A stretch of DNA of 13,447 bases from an uncultured Pseudomonadota bacterium (GTDB lineage: Bacteria; Pseudomonadota; Gammaproteobacteria; Methylococcales; Methylomonadaceae). Below, piece by piece: positions 1 to 7,687 of the stretch. The notes beneath the pieces are model-generated. The model was given only the letters and a program-made list of their open reading frames with translations, ran no database searches and was not told the origin of the DNA. Each line of letters opens with the position of its first letter. Within the stretch, counting starts at the first letter, position 1. The stretch is taken from the NCBI GenBank assembly GCA_903904275.1, contig CAIVBX010000113.1, forward strand, positions 1 to 13,447, given 5' to 3'. Made by a program: the position numbers and the translations under genes.

Positions 1-2401
1 GCATGATGCGTTCGAGTTCGTTACCGTGCATTTGTCCGTGAGCAATTTCGAGCCGCGCTTCGGGAATCAATTTACTCAAATCCTCCGCCATTTTTTCCAT
101 GCTTTTAATGTCGTTGTGCAAGAAAAAAATTTGTCCGCCACGTTTGATTTCACGTTGACAGGCTTCGCGGATTTGCTGGTCTTCCCATTCGTTGATGAAA
201 GTTTTAATCGGGTGACGATTCGGCGGCGGACTGGCAATAATTGAAATGTCACGCAAACCGCTCATCGCCATATTTAAAGTGCGTGGAATCGGCGTTGCAG
301 TTAAAGTTAGCAAATCAATTTCGGCGCGTAATTTTTTAAATTGTTCTTTTTGACGCACGCCGAAACGGTGTTCTTCGTCGATAATTACCAGCCCTAAATT
401 TTTATATTTCAAGCCACCGCCGAGCAATTTATGCGTCCCGATAACAATATCAACAACGCCATTTTCCAGTTGTGTGGCGATTTCTTTTTGCTGTTTCGGC
501 GTGACAAAGCGTGACATCAATTCGATTTTTATCGGGAAATCTGCAAAACGGTCACAAAAATTTGAATGATGCTGACCAGCAAGTAACGTTGTAGGCACTA
601 AAACCGCCACTTGTTTGCCACTTTGCACCGCTAAAAATGCGGCTCGCATCGCAACTTCGGTTTTTCCAAAACCTACGTCGCCGCAAATCACTCTGTCCAT
701 TGGTTTGGCTTGGTTGAAATCGTCAATGATGTCTTGAATGGCACGGGCTTGGTCTGGTGTTTCTTCAAAACGAAAACCTTGTGCGAAACTGAGATATTCG
801 CCTTCATCGATGCGTTCAAATAATGGCGCAGCCGAATGTTCATGCGCGGCGCGTTTGGCGTGAATTTCGAGCAATTCGGCGGCAACATCGTGAATTCGGG
901 CGATGGTTTTTTGTTTGGCTTTGTGCCATTGGTCAGAACCTAATTTGTGCAATGGCGCGTTTTCTTCGCTCATGCCCGTGTAGCGCGAAATGACGTGCAA
1001 CGATGCGACAGGAACATAAAGTTTGTCGTCGTTGGCGTAACTCAACGCTAAAAATTCACCTTCCATGCCGCCGATGGTTAGCGTTTGTAAGCCTAAATAA
1101 CGACCTACTCCGTGTTCCGAATGCACAACTGGTGCGCCAATCGTGAGTTCGTTTAAATTCGCAACGAGCGTTTCAAGTTGCCTTGCAGAGGCTTTTCGAC
1201 GGCGACGTTGTGGGGCTTTTTCGCCTGATAATTGGCTTTCGGTGATTAACGCTAATGCAGGATTTTCTAAAATTAAACCCACATCGAGCGACGCAACGGT
1301 GATGCAATGCGAATGCTGGGAATTTAAAAACGTCTGCCAATCGGCAACCACTTTTGGATAAATCGATTCGCGTTTTAAAGTTTGTAATAACGCTTCACGA
1401 TGTCCTGCTGATTCGGCGACAAACAAAACTTTGCCATTAAAATTTTCAACAAATTGCGTCAAAACCTGTGCTGGCTGTTTGGAATGTGGATTGAAACTAA
1501 TGTCTGGCAAAGAGGAAGAAATATCCAGCGCGATTTGTTCATGCTTCTTAAATTCAATCGCTAAATTTTCAGGCGATAAAAATAATTTTTCAGGCGCAAG
1601 CTCGTCATTTTTTCGCAATTCAAAACGACTTTTCACCGTTTTATCAAAATCAAAAATTGCCTCATCCAAATGTGGCAACATCACAAAAATTGCGGCTTTC
1701 GGCAAATAATCAAACAACGTTGCCTTTTCACTTTCATCACTTGGAAATTCACGCGCGGGCAAAATGGTCAGAGATTCAATCTTTTCATCCGTTGAAAATG
1801 CGCGTTGGCTTTCGACATCAAACGCCCGAATGGTTTTCAAAATGCCATTTTCGATTTCACAGCGCAACGGCACACGATTGCCCATCGCAAAAATATCGAG
1901 AATTGCACCATGCAACGCAAATTCACCGTGCGTGAAAACTTGCGAAACTTTCTGATAATCGCGTTGTTTTAATTGTTCTGCAATATCAGAAAGTGAATCA
2001 CCAATTTTTAAAATTACAGATTGTTCTGCTAAAAAATCAGGTGGCGTGATGCGGTGCATCAACGTATTTGCCGCTACGATTAACGCGCCACTTTTCACCG
2101 TTGGCAATGCCGTCAAGGTTTGCAAACGCTCTGACACAATTTCGGGCAACGGCGAAAACACGTCGTATGGCAACGTTTCCCAATCTGGGAAATGCAAAAT
2201 GGGTTGTGAATGATTTAAGAAAAACACAAGTTCATTTTCTAAACGCAACGCGCTATTTGCGTCAGGTGTGACGATAATAAATAAACATTGTTGCGATTGA
2301 ATTGCAGCAACTAGCGCGTAAGTATCAGCGCAACCGCTCAAATTTGACCAATTTACAATGGGTTGTTTTGATGTGGGAAAGGGAAGTTGAACACTTTTCA
2401 T
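1..2401 (-). CDS. mfd: Transcription-repair coupling factor Mfd (N-terminal 800 codons, cut by left edge)
   Basis: Mfd is a DNA translocase that removes RNA polymerase stalled at lesions and recruits UvrA. The frame is open from the ATG at 2401 to the left edge; I translated most of it and saw no stop. Landmarks in order: the UvrB-like N-terminal module (LHFPDWETLPYDVFSP near residue 70), the RNA-polymerase-interacting domain (VVHSEHGVGRYLGLQ near residue 425), Walker A (GDVGFGKTE near 575), the DEEH box (VIIDEEHRF near 675) and the TATPIPRTLNMAMSGLRD motif. It ends inside the second RecA lobe (AHGQMHGNELERIM). The family is usually about 1150 residues, so the rest of the helicase and the UvrA-masking C-terminal domain lie outside the window. 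No clear Shine-Dalgarno precedes the ATG, so the start is likely rather than certain. The nearest upstream gene is the 147-residue unknown, 82 bases away. Confidence 0.97.
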   Translation of the reverse strand, partial: MKSVQLPFPTSKQPIVNWSNLSGCADTYALVAAIQSQQCLFIIVTPDANSALRLENELVFFLNHSQPILHFPDWETLPYDVFSPLPEIVSERLQTLTALPTVKSGALIVAANTLMHRITPPDFLAEQSVILKIGDSLSDIAEQLKQRDYQKVSQVFTHGEFALHGAILDIFAMGNRVPLRCEIENGILKTIRAFDVESQRAFSTDEKIESLTILPAREFPSDESEKATLFDYLPKAAIFVMLPHLDEAIFDFDKTVKSRFELRKNDELAPEKLFLSPENLAIEFKKHEQIALDISSSLPDISFNPHSKQPAQVLTQFVENFNGKVLFVAESAGHREALLQTLKRESIYPKVVADWQTFLNSQHSHCITVASLDVGLILENPALALITESQLSGEKAPQRRRRKASARQLETLVANLNELTIGAPVVHSEHGVGRYLGLQTLTIGGMEGEFLALSYANDDKLYVPVASLHVISRYTGMSEENAPLHKLGSDQWHKAKQKTIARIHDVAAELLEIHAKRAAHEHSAAPLFERIDEGEYLSFAQGFRFEETPDQARAIQDIIDDFNQAKPMDRVICGDVGFGKTEVAMRAAFLAVQSGKQVAVLVPTTLLAGQHHSNFCDRFADFPIKIELMSRFVTPKQQKEIATQLENGVVDIVIGTHKLLGGGLKYKNLGLVIIDEEHRFGVRQKEQFKKLRAEIDLLTLTATPIPRTLNMAMSGLRDISIIASPPPNRHPIKTFINEWEDQQIREACQREIKRGGQIFFLHNDIKSMEKMAEDLSKLIPEARLEIAHGQMHGNELERIM

Positions 2402-2406
2402 TATTG

Positions 2407-2434
2407 ACGTTTTTATATGAAATCTACGTTTTTA
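2407..2434. repeat. Pair of 9-bp direct repeats in the mfd leader
   Basis: ACGTTTTTA (plus-strand reading) occurs at 2407-2415 and again at 2426-2434, a 19-base period, directly in front of the mfd start codon. The surrounding gap (2402-2483) is very AT-rich and holds no clear -35/-10 pair or terminator. In such AT-rich sequence this may be chance; a regulatory role is only a possibility. Confidence 0.3.
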
Positions 2435-2483
2435 GTTTCTACATAAATCTCTTTTTTATTGTAAATCTAGTAGTTCTATATAA

Positions 2484-2927
2484 TTAGTCGTCAACTTTTG
2501 ATAAACCATCTAATGACCAATTTTTAAATTCTGCACCACCGCTGGTATCTTCGCCATTTTTGTAACTGATTCGGCAAACATATTTATGTTTTTTAGGGAG
2601 GGCACCGTCATGAGAAACCTCTGCTTCGGCACTAACAACATATTCATAATTACCTAAACTCCAGGCATTTAAAGGTTTTTCAGGCAAAGTGACAACGGTT
2701 TTTGCATCTAAATCGGCTTTGAGATAAGTATTGCAATGTTGAAATGCAAATTGTGTCATCGCGTTTGATTGTGGCAACATGCTACCTTGATCATTGCTAT
2801 CAACTAAAAATAAGTCCGATTTTGCGGCATCTTTTGCGAGTGGAATCAAGAAGTCACGTTGCAGCAAAACTAATGCAACAACAGAAGCGACTAATGCAAG
2901 AAGTTTTGTTTTGCTCATTTTGTTCAT
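2484..2927 (-). CDS. Unrecognised 147-residue membrane-anchored or secreted protein
   Basis: I do not recognise the family. The N-terminus has a few charged residues (MNKMSKTK) followed by a hydrophobic stretch (LLALVASVVALVLL, about residues 9-22), so it is an uncleaved anchor or a signal peptide; no AxA cleavage site is obvious. The remaining 120 or so residues would be periplasmic and are soluble and mixed. They contain only two cysteines (HCNTYLK and YVCRISYK), which could form a disulfide, and an aromatic segment LNAWSLGNYEYVV. I chose the ATG at 2927 because AAAAGAGT lies about 8 bases upstream. A longer in-frame reading to 2975 would add 16 residues over the candidate promoter. It has its own extended -10 element upstream, so it is probably a separate transcript from fimV. 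Confidence 0.8.
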   Translation of the reverse strand: MNKMSKTKLLALVASVVALVLLQRDFLIPLAKDAAKSDLFLVDSNDQGSMLPQSNAMTQFAFQHCNTYLKADLDAKTVVTLPEKPLNAWSLGNYEYVVSAEAEVSHDGALPKKHKYVCRISYKNGEDTSGGAEFKNWSLDGLSKVDD

Positions 2928-2965
2928 AAAAATTACTCTTTTCAGTTGGGTTAAAAATCGAACGC

Positions 2966-2974
2966 ATTGTAACA
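2966..2974 (-). promoter_or_regulatory. Candidate extended -10 promoter for the 147-residue gene
   Basis: On the minus strand the sequence reads TGTTACAAT, an extended -10 (TGn plus TACAAT). Transcription would start roughly 30 bases before the ATG at 2927. No good -35 hexamer stands at 16-18 bases, which is typical of extended -10 promoters. Motif match only. Confidence 0.45.
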
Positions 2975-3011
2975 CAACTCATTTATTCCAAATTATTGAG
3001 AAAATTTAAGA

Positions 3012-4967
3012 CTATTCTAGCTTGTTTATTTCTAAATTTTTCGGCATATCAAACGACGTGAAATCCAATTCAAATTCAGGCTCGAATGTAATTTTAGGTG
3101 CTTTAACTTCAACATCTTTTTCAGGTTCAAATGTCGTAAAATCCAATTTAAATTCAGAATCTAACGAAAATTGCGGTTCTTCGGTTTTACTTTCTTTTTC
3201 GACATCAAATTTTGCAAAATCTAAATCCATATTAAATTCAGAATCTAACAAAAATTGCGGTTCTTCGGTTTTATTTTCTTTTTCAATATCAAATTTTGCA
3301 AAATCTAAATCCGTGTCAAATTCAGAATCTAACGAAAATTGCGGTTCTTCTTGGTTTTCAAAGTCCGATAAATTTTCAAAAATGAATGGTTCAATTTCTT
3401 CATTTGATTTGGAAAAATTTGGTTGTTCAGGCAAAAAAATGTCAGGATAAAAATCTGTTACGATGCCTGAAACAATTGACCAAAATTCAGATTCAGTTTG
3501 TTTGCCTTGTTGAACCAATTTTTCAACGAATGTTTTAAATTCTTCTGTTTTATGTTGAGAAACATAAAGATGCAACAAACGAAGTGCAAAATCATTTATA
3601 TCTGGATGTCTTACAAATTCATCATTTAATAACAAAATAGCATGGTCAAAATTACCGTAAGCACAATAAACATCGACTCTGTAAAGTACATCGCTCGCAT
3701 TATTTTTTGGTTTATCGTTGTTTGTTAATGAATTAAATACTGACAAAGATTCAATTTCAAATTTTTCAAAATCGGTATTTTCTTCTTCAAAAGACATATC
3801 TTCGTTTGCAAACATTTTATCCATTGATTGCTCAGATGAACTGAGTAAATTTTCAACTTCAACAATAGGTTGAATTTCATTTTTTGAGACTATTTCAGGT
3901 TCAACACGATTTTCGGATTCATTCTGTTTTTGTGTGTTTCGACGATTTTTCCAACGTAACAAACCAAGCACACTCAATAATAATGAACTGGCTGCACCTG
4001 CAATATAACTATATGAATCTGTTGAAATACTTGAATAAAGTGGTGAAACAGAATTCAAAATTTCGGTGATTAAATCGGGAGCTACTGGTGAACTAATTTG
4101 TGGTTTTGGTTGCGGTGCAGTTGGAACAATTGGCGTAGCAACAACAGGCATTGGTGTTTCCAAAACAGGTTCGGGTGCAACTGGAACAACAATTTGCGGT
4201 GATGTCAATTCAGGTTTTATTTCAGGTTGAACGATTGGCGGTTGTGAATTTGAAATTTTTAACGCGGCAATTTGAGCATTTTGCTCTGTCATTACTTGTT
4301 TCATTTCGGAAAGTTGTTTTTCTAATTCAACTACTTTCTGATTAAGCTCAGGCGTTGGTGCAGCTGCAACGGTTGCTGGTGTTGGTAAAATTGTTTTATG
4401 TTCAATTTTAGGTGGAGTTGTTATTTTCGCTACTGTTTTTGTGGCAGTGATTTTTGGATGTACAGGAATATTTCTCTGTTTTTGAATAACGTGATTAACG
4501 GGCGCAGAAACAAAATGTTGCGGGATATTTTCTTTTTGAATTTCAGGTTCTTCGAGAGATTGATAAGCCTCAGGCGGGTCAACCAATACCGTAAATTCAC
4601 GATATAAATGATTTTTCAAGCCTCGAATTTGCACAATAAAATCTAAAAAAGGTTCTTTTAAAACCTCTTTTGATGATAATTTTATGAATGTTCTGCCATG
4701 TTCTGTGACAGTTTGAAATTGAATTTTGGATAAAAATAATGACCATGGAATTCCCGCATCATCAAATTTTGTAAGCGGTGCTAAATCAATTTTTAAATCT
4801 GCTGGATTTTCGCCATCTGACAAAATGAGAGCAATTTCTGCTTTTAAATTTTGATTGAGCGCAGACTGCATTTTTATATCGCCGACACCAAGCGCGTAGC
4901 TTGATGAACTCGCTAAAAACGCTGTTGTGGCGAGGCTTGCTGTTAAATAACGTAAATTTTTTTTCAT
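3012..4967 (-). CDS. fimV: FimV-family inner-membrane protein, divergent, with 28-residue C-terminal repeats
   Basis: FimV proteins organise cell poles and promote type IV pilus function and twitching. A signal peptide (residues 1-25, ending SYA) is followed by the family hallmark LGVGDIKMQSALNQNLKAEIAL and the conserved N-terminal periplasmic domain to about residue 135 (REFTVLVDPPEAY). Next come a Pro/Thr-rich linker, a coiled coil (VVELEKQLSEMKQVM, 212-237), a second Pro-rich stretch, one membrane helix (about 320-338) followed by basic RWKNRRN, and an acidic cytoplasmic tail. Its TPR-like segment (YRVDVYCAYGNFDHAILLLN) matches the FimV cytoplasmic TPR region. I see no LysM and no C-terminal FimV motif; the last 112 residues are four 28-residue repeats. 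At 651 residues it is shorter than the Pseudomonas protein (over 900). The start is set by the signal peptide; a TTG-initiated frame extends to 5039 but has no signal peptide or RBS. The ATG has no clear Shine-Dalgarno. Confidence 0.9.
   Translation of the reverse strand: MKKNLRYLTASLATTAFLASSSSYALGVGDIKMQSALNQNLKAEIALILSDGENPADLKIDLAPLTKFDDAGIPWSLFLSKIQFQTVTEHGRTFIKLSSKEVLKEPFLDFIVQIRGLKNHLYREFTVLVDPPEAYQSLEEPEIQKENIPQHFVSAPVNHVIQKQRNIPVHPKITATKTVAKITTPPKIEHKTILPTPATVAAAPTPELNQKVVELEKQLSEMKQVMTEQNAQIAALKISNSQPPIVQPEIKPELTSPQIVVPVAPEPVLETPMPVVATPIVPTAPQPKPQISSPVAPDLITEILNSVSPLYSSISTDSYSYIAGAASSLLLSVLGLLRWKNRRNTQKQNESENRVEPEIVSKNEIQPIVEVENLLSSSEQSMDKMFANEDMSFEEENTDFEKFEIESLSVFNSLTNNDKPKNNASDVLYRVDVYCAYGNFDHAILLLNDEFVRHPDINDFALRLLHLYVSQHKTEEFKTFVEKLVQQGKQTESEFWSIVSGIVTDFYPDIFLPEQPNFSKSNEEIEPFIFENLSDFENQEEPQFSLDSEFDTDLDFAKFDIEKENKTEEPQFLLDSEFNMDLDFAKFDVEKESKTEEPQFSLDSEFKLDFTTFEPEKDVEVKAPKITFEPEFELDFTSFDMPKNLEINKLE
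3015..3350 (-). repeat. Four 84-bp in-frame tandem repeats at the 3' end of fimV
   Basis: Four consecutive 84-base units (3350-3267, 3266-3183, 3182-3099, 3098-3015) encode 28 residues each and end exactly at the stop codon. Units 1 and 2 share the pattern EEPQFxLDSEFxxDLDFAKFD followed by xEKExKT. They differ at 7 of 84 bases, all transitions, and 5 of the 7 change the amino acid. Unit 3 keeps EEPQFSLDSEF and then diverges; unit 4 keeps only FEPEFELDFTSF. Similarity therefore decays toward the stop, consistent with recent duplication at the upstream end of the array. Confidence 0.95.
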
Positions 4968-4987
4968 AATTGCAGGCTGAATAACAT
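4964..4987 (-). other. Possible 7-codon leader ORF overlapping the fimV start
   Basis: On the minus strand an ATG at 4987 opens a short frame encoding MLFSLQL. Its TGA stop overlaps the fimV ATG in the arrangement ATGA. Because the fimV ATG itself lacks a visible Shine-Dalgarno, re-initiation or translational coupling from this frame is conceivable. The leader ORF has only a weak upstream purine tract (ACGGTAAAA). It may be coincidence. Confidence 0.25.
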
Positions 4988-5071
4988 TTTTACCGTGAAT
5001 AAAATCGGTTAAAAACCGCGTAAGAATGTTAAATGACAAGCAAAATGAAAGCCAAAAAAATAAATCTAATT

Positions 5072-5100
5072 ATTTCAATTGGTTAAAATATAAACGTCAA
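5072..5100 (-). promoter_or_regulatory. Candidate sigma70 promoter for fimV
   Basis: On the minus strand, TTGACG (5100-5095) is separated by exactly 17 bases from TGAAAT (5077-5072), a 5/6 match at -35 and 4/6 at -10. It lies just past the transglycosylase stop and about 100 bases upstream of the fimV ATG. The leader would contain a small hairpin, CGGTTAAAAACCG at 5006-5018. The 152-base gap between the two genes suggests fimV has its own transcript. Confidence 0.45.
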
Positions 5101-5119
5101 GAAAATGTCGAACTGTGAG

Positions 5120-5860
5120 TTATGATTTTTGGTTATAAATCGCTAACACCTGTTTAACGTAATTCTGTGTTTCAGGATAAGGCGGAATCGAATAGTTGTA
5201 ACGCAAAACGGAATTTTCTCCCGCGTTGTATGCGGCAATAGCGAGATGCAAGCTATTTGGAAATAAATCGATTAAATGTTTTAAATAGCGTGTGCCACCA
5301 TCGATATTTTGTTCAGGATTGGTAATGTCAGAAACGCCGAATTGACTTGCTGTCGCGGGCATCAATTGCATTAAACCGACTGCGCCTGCTGACGAAATTG
5401 CATCGGGACGATAAGCGGATTCTGCTTGAATAACGGCATGAACTAATTTCGCATCAACTTTATGACGTGCTGCTACTTGAGCAATTAAAGCATTAAATTT
5501 TGTTTTATTTGGGTTGGTATAAAACGAGGCAACTGTTGATGTGTAAGGTGAAGAAAATGCCGTTGCTGTTTGCGTATTCATGGCAGGAACGGTTACTTTC
5601 ATTTTCGTCACCAACATTACGTCAGAACGTGGTTTGTCCGTGTAAATAATGTTTTTTGAACTGTCCTGATATTTGTAAAAATAGCCTGACGTTGGCGTGA
5701 CAGAATGCGAGACTGATTTAACAACGGGCTTGCTAAAATTAGTTGGTGCTTTATTTGTGTAAGTAATTACGCCGTCAGCACTGACAATTTTTTTATAAAT
5801 ATCCGCATTTGCTTGCCCACAACATCCTATCATCAAAAAAACTATTACACTTTTACGCAT
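5120..5860 (-). CDS. Periplasmic lytic transglycosylase (SLT domain) with two DUF4124-like modules
   Basis: The protein should cleave peptidoglycan glycan strands with formation of 1,6-anhydro-muropeptides. A signal peptide (residues 1-19, ending QANA) is followed by DUF4124-like segments at 20-40 (DIYKKIVSADGVITYTNKAP) and 60-78 (YFYKYQDSSKNIIYTDKP), then a linker, then the SLT domain from about 121. SLT landmarks are the catalytic glutamate E147 in IQAESAYRP, GAVGLMQLMPATA at 159-171, AYNAG at 210-214 and YPETQNYV at 228-235. All active-site motifs are intact. The start is supported by AAAGG seven bases upstream. It follows purT by 10 bases, so it is probably the last gene of the ettA-led run. 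The next gene is fimV, also periplasm-facing and wall-related in this family. A lipoprotein reading (LMIGC) is possible but less likely than cleavage after ANA. No specific Slt/Mlt name can be assigned. Confidence 0.92.
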   Translation of the reverse strand: MRKSVIVFLMIGCCGQANADIYKKIVSADGVITYTNKAPTNFSKPVVKSVSHSVTPTSGYFYKYQDSSKNIIYTDKPRSDVMLVTKMKVTVPAMNTQTATAFSSPYTSTVASFYTNPNKTKFNALIAQVAARHKVDAKLVHAVIQAESAYRPDAISSAGAVGLMQLMPATASQFGVSDITNPEQNIDGGTRYLKHLIDLFPNSLHLAIAAYNAGENSVLRYNYSIPPYPETQNYVKQVLAIYNQKS

Positions 5861-5870
5861 CTTAATACCT

Positions 5871-7073
5871 TTAGCTCGTCATAATCACCACTGCATTGGC
5901 AGCTTGTACTGCATTGTTGCGAGCTGTATCGGCACAATTTGCAATTGCTAAAGTCACACCCATGCGGCGATTGACAAATGCGTCGGGTTTTCCGAATAAA
6001 CGTACGTCAGTATTTGGGACATTTAAGGCGTTTTCTAAACCTTCGTAACTCACGCCTGATGCGTCAATCGGACTTAAAATGACAGCACTTGCACCTATAT
6101 TTTTTAATGCTGTATTAACAGGTAAACCCAAAATAGCGCGGGTGTGCAAATCAAATTCAGTTTGCATTTGTGTGACCAATGTCACCATGCCAGTATCATG
6201 CGGACGTGGACTCACTTCACTAAACCAAACATCATCATTGCTAACGAATAATTCCACGCCGAATAAACCTAATCCACCTATCGCATCAGTAATTTTTTGG
6301 GCAATTAAATGTGCTGTTGCTATAGCGCGTGTTGTCATGGCTTGAGGTTGCCAACTTTCGCGGTAATCGCCATTTTCTTGTGTATGTCCAATCGGTTCAC
6401 AAAAATATGTTTGAATGTTCCCTTCCGCATTTAACGCGCGAACAGTCAATAATGTAATTTCAAAATCAAAATCCACTTTGCCTTCAACAATCACTTTACC
6501 CGTATCAACGCGACCACTATTTTTGGCGTAATTCCATGCGGTTTCTAAGTCGCCAAATTTTTTAACTATAGATTGCCCTTTGCCAGATGATGACATGGTG
6601 GGTTTGACAAAACACGGATAACCAATGCCATCATTTTCAACAGCTGCTTTTAATTCTTCAAATGATGACGCAAACGCATAATTTGACGTAGGTAATTGCA
6701 ATGTTTCAGCGGCAAGTGTCCGAATGCCTTCACGATTCATAGTTAATTGAATCGCTCGTGCATTTGGCACAATTATCGATTCATTTTGTTCTTCAATTTC
6801 AGCGAGTGTTTCAGTTGCAAGAGCTTCAATTTCAGGAATAATAAAATGAGGTTTTTCTTGTGCAATTAAGGCTTTTAAGGCTTCACCATCTGTCATGTCA
6901 ATCACATAAGCACGATGCGCTAAAGCGTGTGCTGGTGCATTTGGATAGCGGTCAACTGCAATCACTTCGACACCTAAACGTTGCAATGAAATAACTAATT
7001 CTTTGCCTAATTCACCACTACCAAGCAACATGGCTTTTGTGGTACTTGCTGTTAATGCTGTGCCTAATTTCAT
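5871..7073 (-). CDS. purT: Formate-dependent phosphoribosylglycinamide formyltransferase PurT
   Basis: PurT carries out the third step of purine synthesis in the cytoplasm, making formyl-GAR from GAR, formate and ATP without folate. At 400 residues it matches the family length (E. coli is 392). Visible signatures are the N-terminal nucleotide/GAR-binding loop LLGSGELGKELVISLQRLG (16-34), EIEALATE (81-88), the ATP-grasp segment FVKPTMSSSGKGQS (155-168), and the metal-binding region FGVELFVSNDDVWFSEVSPR (271-290) followed by PHDTGMVTL. AAGG sits 9 bases before the ATG, a good ribosome site. It lies 38 bases after ubiX and 10 bases before the transglycosylase gene, so it is probably co-transcribed. 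No folate-dependent purN is visible in the window. Confidence 0.97.
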   Translation of the reverse strand: MKLGTALTASTTKAMLLGSGELGKELVISLQRLGVEVIAVDRYPNAPAHALAHRAYVIDMTDGEALKALIAQEKPHFIIPEIEALATETLAEIEEQNESIIVPNARAIQLTMNREGIRTLAAETLQLPTSNYAFASSFEELKAAVENDGIGYPCFVKPTMSSSGKGQSIVKKFGDLETAWNYAKNSGRVDTGKVIVEGKVDFDFEITLLTVRALNAEGNIQTYFCEPIGHTQENGDYRESWQPQAMTTRAIATAHLIAQKITDAIGGLGLFGVELFVSNDDVWFSEVSPRPHDTGMVTLVTQMQTEFDLHTRAILGLPVNTALKNIGASAVILSPIDASGVSYEGLENALNVPNTDVRLFGKPDAFVNRRMGVTLAIANCADTARNNAVQAANAVVIMTS

Positions 7074-7111
7074 GATTTTTAACCTTTATAAAAATGTGTA
7101 ATGATGAGAAT

Positions 7112-7687
7112 TTACAAGCCTTCCCAAGGCGTATAAAGTCCTATCACATCTACGTCGAACATATCTAAAATTCGTCCAACCGTTTCATCGACCATGGCAG
7201 AAATTGAATTGTTTTTGCTATAAAAAGCGGGCATCGGTGGAAACATAATGCCGCCCATTTCAGTGACGATTGCCATGTTCCGAATATGAACTAAATGCAA
7301 TGGCGTTTCGCGGGGCATAACAACTAAGCGTCTGCGTTCTTTTAAAACCACATCTGCGCCGCGTGAAATTAAATTATCGCCAAAACCATGAGCCACTGCC
7401 GCTAATGTTTTCATTGAACATGGCGCGATAATCATGCCTTCTGTTTTGAAGCCGCCGCTCGCAATTGTCGCCGCAATGTCGTTAATGCCATGTGTAAAAT
7501 CTGCTAATTCGCTTAATTCATCGCGCGTCATGTTGAGTTCATGTTTTAAATTGACCAAACCAGCTGATGAAATCACTAAATGCGATTCCCATTCAGATTG
7601 TGTTTGCAGAACTTGTAACATTCGTACGCCATAAATTGCGCCTGTTGCGCCTGTCATCGAAATGATTAAGCGTTTTTTTACGCTCAT
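7112..7687 (-). CDS. ubiX: Flavin prenyltransferase UbiX
   Basis: UbiX attaches a dimethylallyl group to FMN, making the prenylated flavin used by the UbiD decarboxylase in ubiquinone synthesis. At 191 residues it has the usual length. Motifs: the FMN-binding loop SMTGATGAIYG (10-20), PCSMKTLAAVAHGFGDNL (89-106), the basic KERRRLVVMPRETPLHLVH (116-134), PPMPAFYSK (150-158) with the conserved tyrosine, and VGRILDMF (170-177) with the conserved arginine. The loop carries GATGA where many UbiX proteins have GASGA, a conservative change also seen in related PAD1-type proteins. The ATG overlaps the tatA stop by four bases (ATGA), so translation is likely coupled to tatA. No ubiD is visible here. 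Confidence 0.96.
   Translation of the reverse strand: MSVKKRLIISMTGATGAIYGVRMLQVLQTQSEWESHLVISSAGLVNLKHELNMTRDELSELADFTHGINDIAATIASGGFKTEGMIIAPCSMKTLAAVAHGFGDNLISRGADVVLKERRRLVVMPRETPLHLVHIRNMAIVTEMGGIMFPPMPAFYSKNNSISAMVDETVGRILDMFDVDVIGLYTPWEGL

Noticed and set aside
26..2271. Several plus-strand open frames of 60 to 90 codons
   Set aside because: All lie opposite the continuous mfd reading frame, which carries conserved motifs throughout; none has a ribosome site or recognisable domain.
2404..2434. TTGACG on the plus strand in the mfd leader, similar to the fimV -35 region
   Set aside because: No -10 box stands at 16-18 bases and it would point antisense into the 147-residue gene; more likely an AT-rich coincidence.
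3022..3450. Plus-strand open frame rich in Ser and Asn opposite the fimV repeats
   Set aside because: It is the antisense shadow of the 84-bp repeats, whose period is a multiple of three and so keeps the opposite frame open. The minus-strand reading has a signal peptide, membrane helix and family homology.
5006..5018. Small hairpin CGGTTAAAAACCG as a terminator before fimV
   Set aside because: The stem is only five pairs and no T-run follows on the minus strand; too weak to call.
4968..5039. TTG-initiated 24-residue N-terminal extension of fimV
   Set aside because: It would bury the signal peptide, has no ribosome site, and has no counterpart in FimV proteins.
5800..5860. Lipoprotein signal (LMIGC) on the transglycosylase
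   Set aside because: Methionine at -3 fits the lipobox poorly, and a standard ANA cleavage site lies immediately before the DUF4124-like segment.
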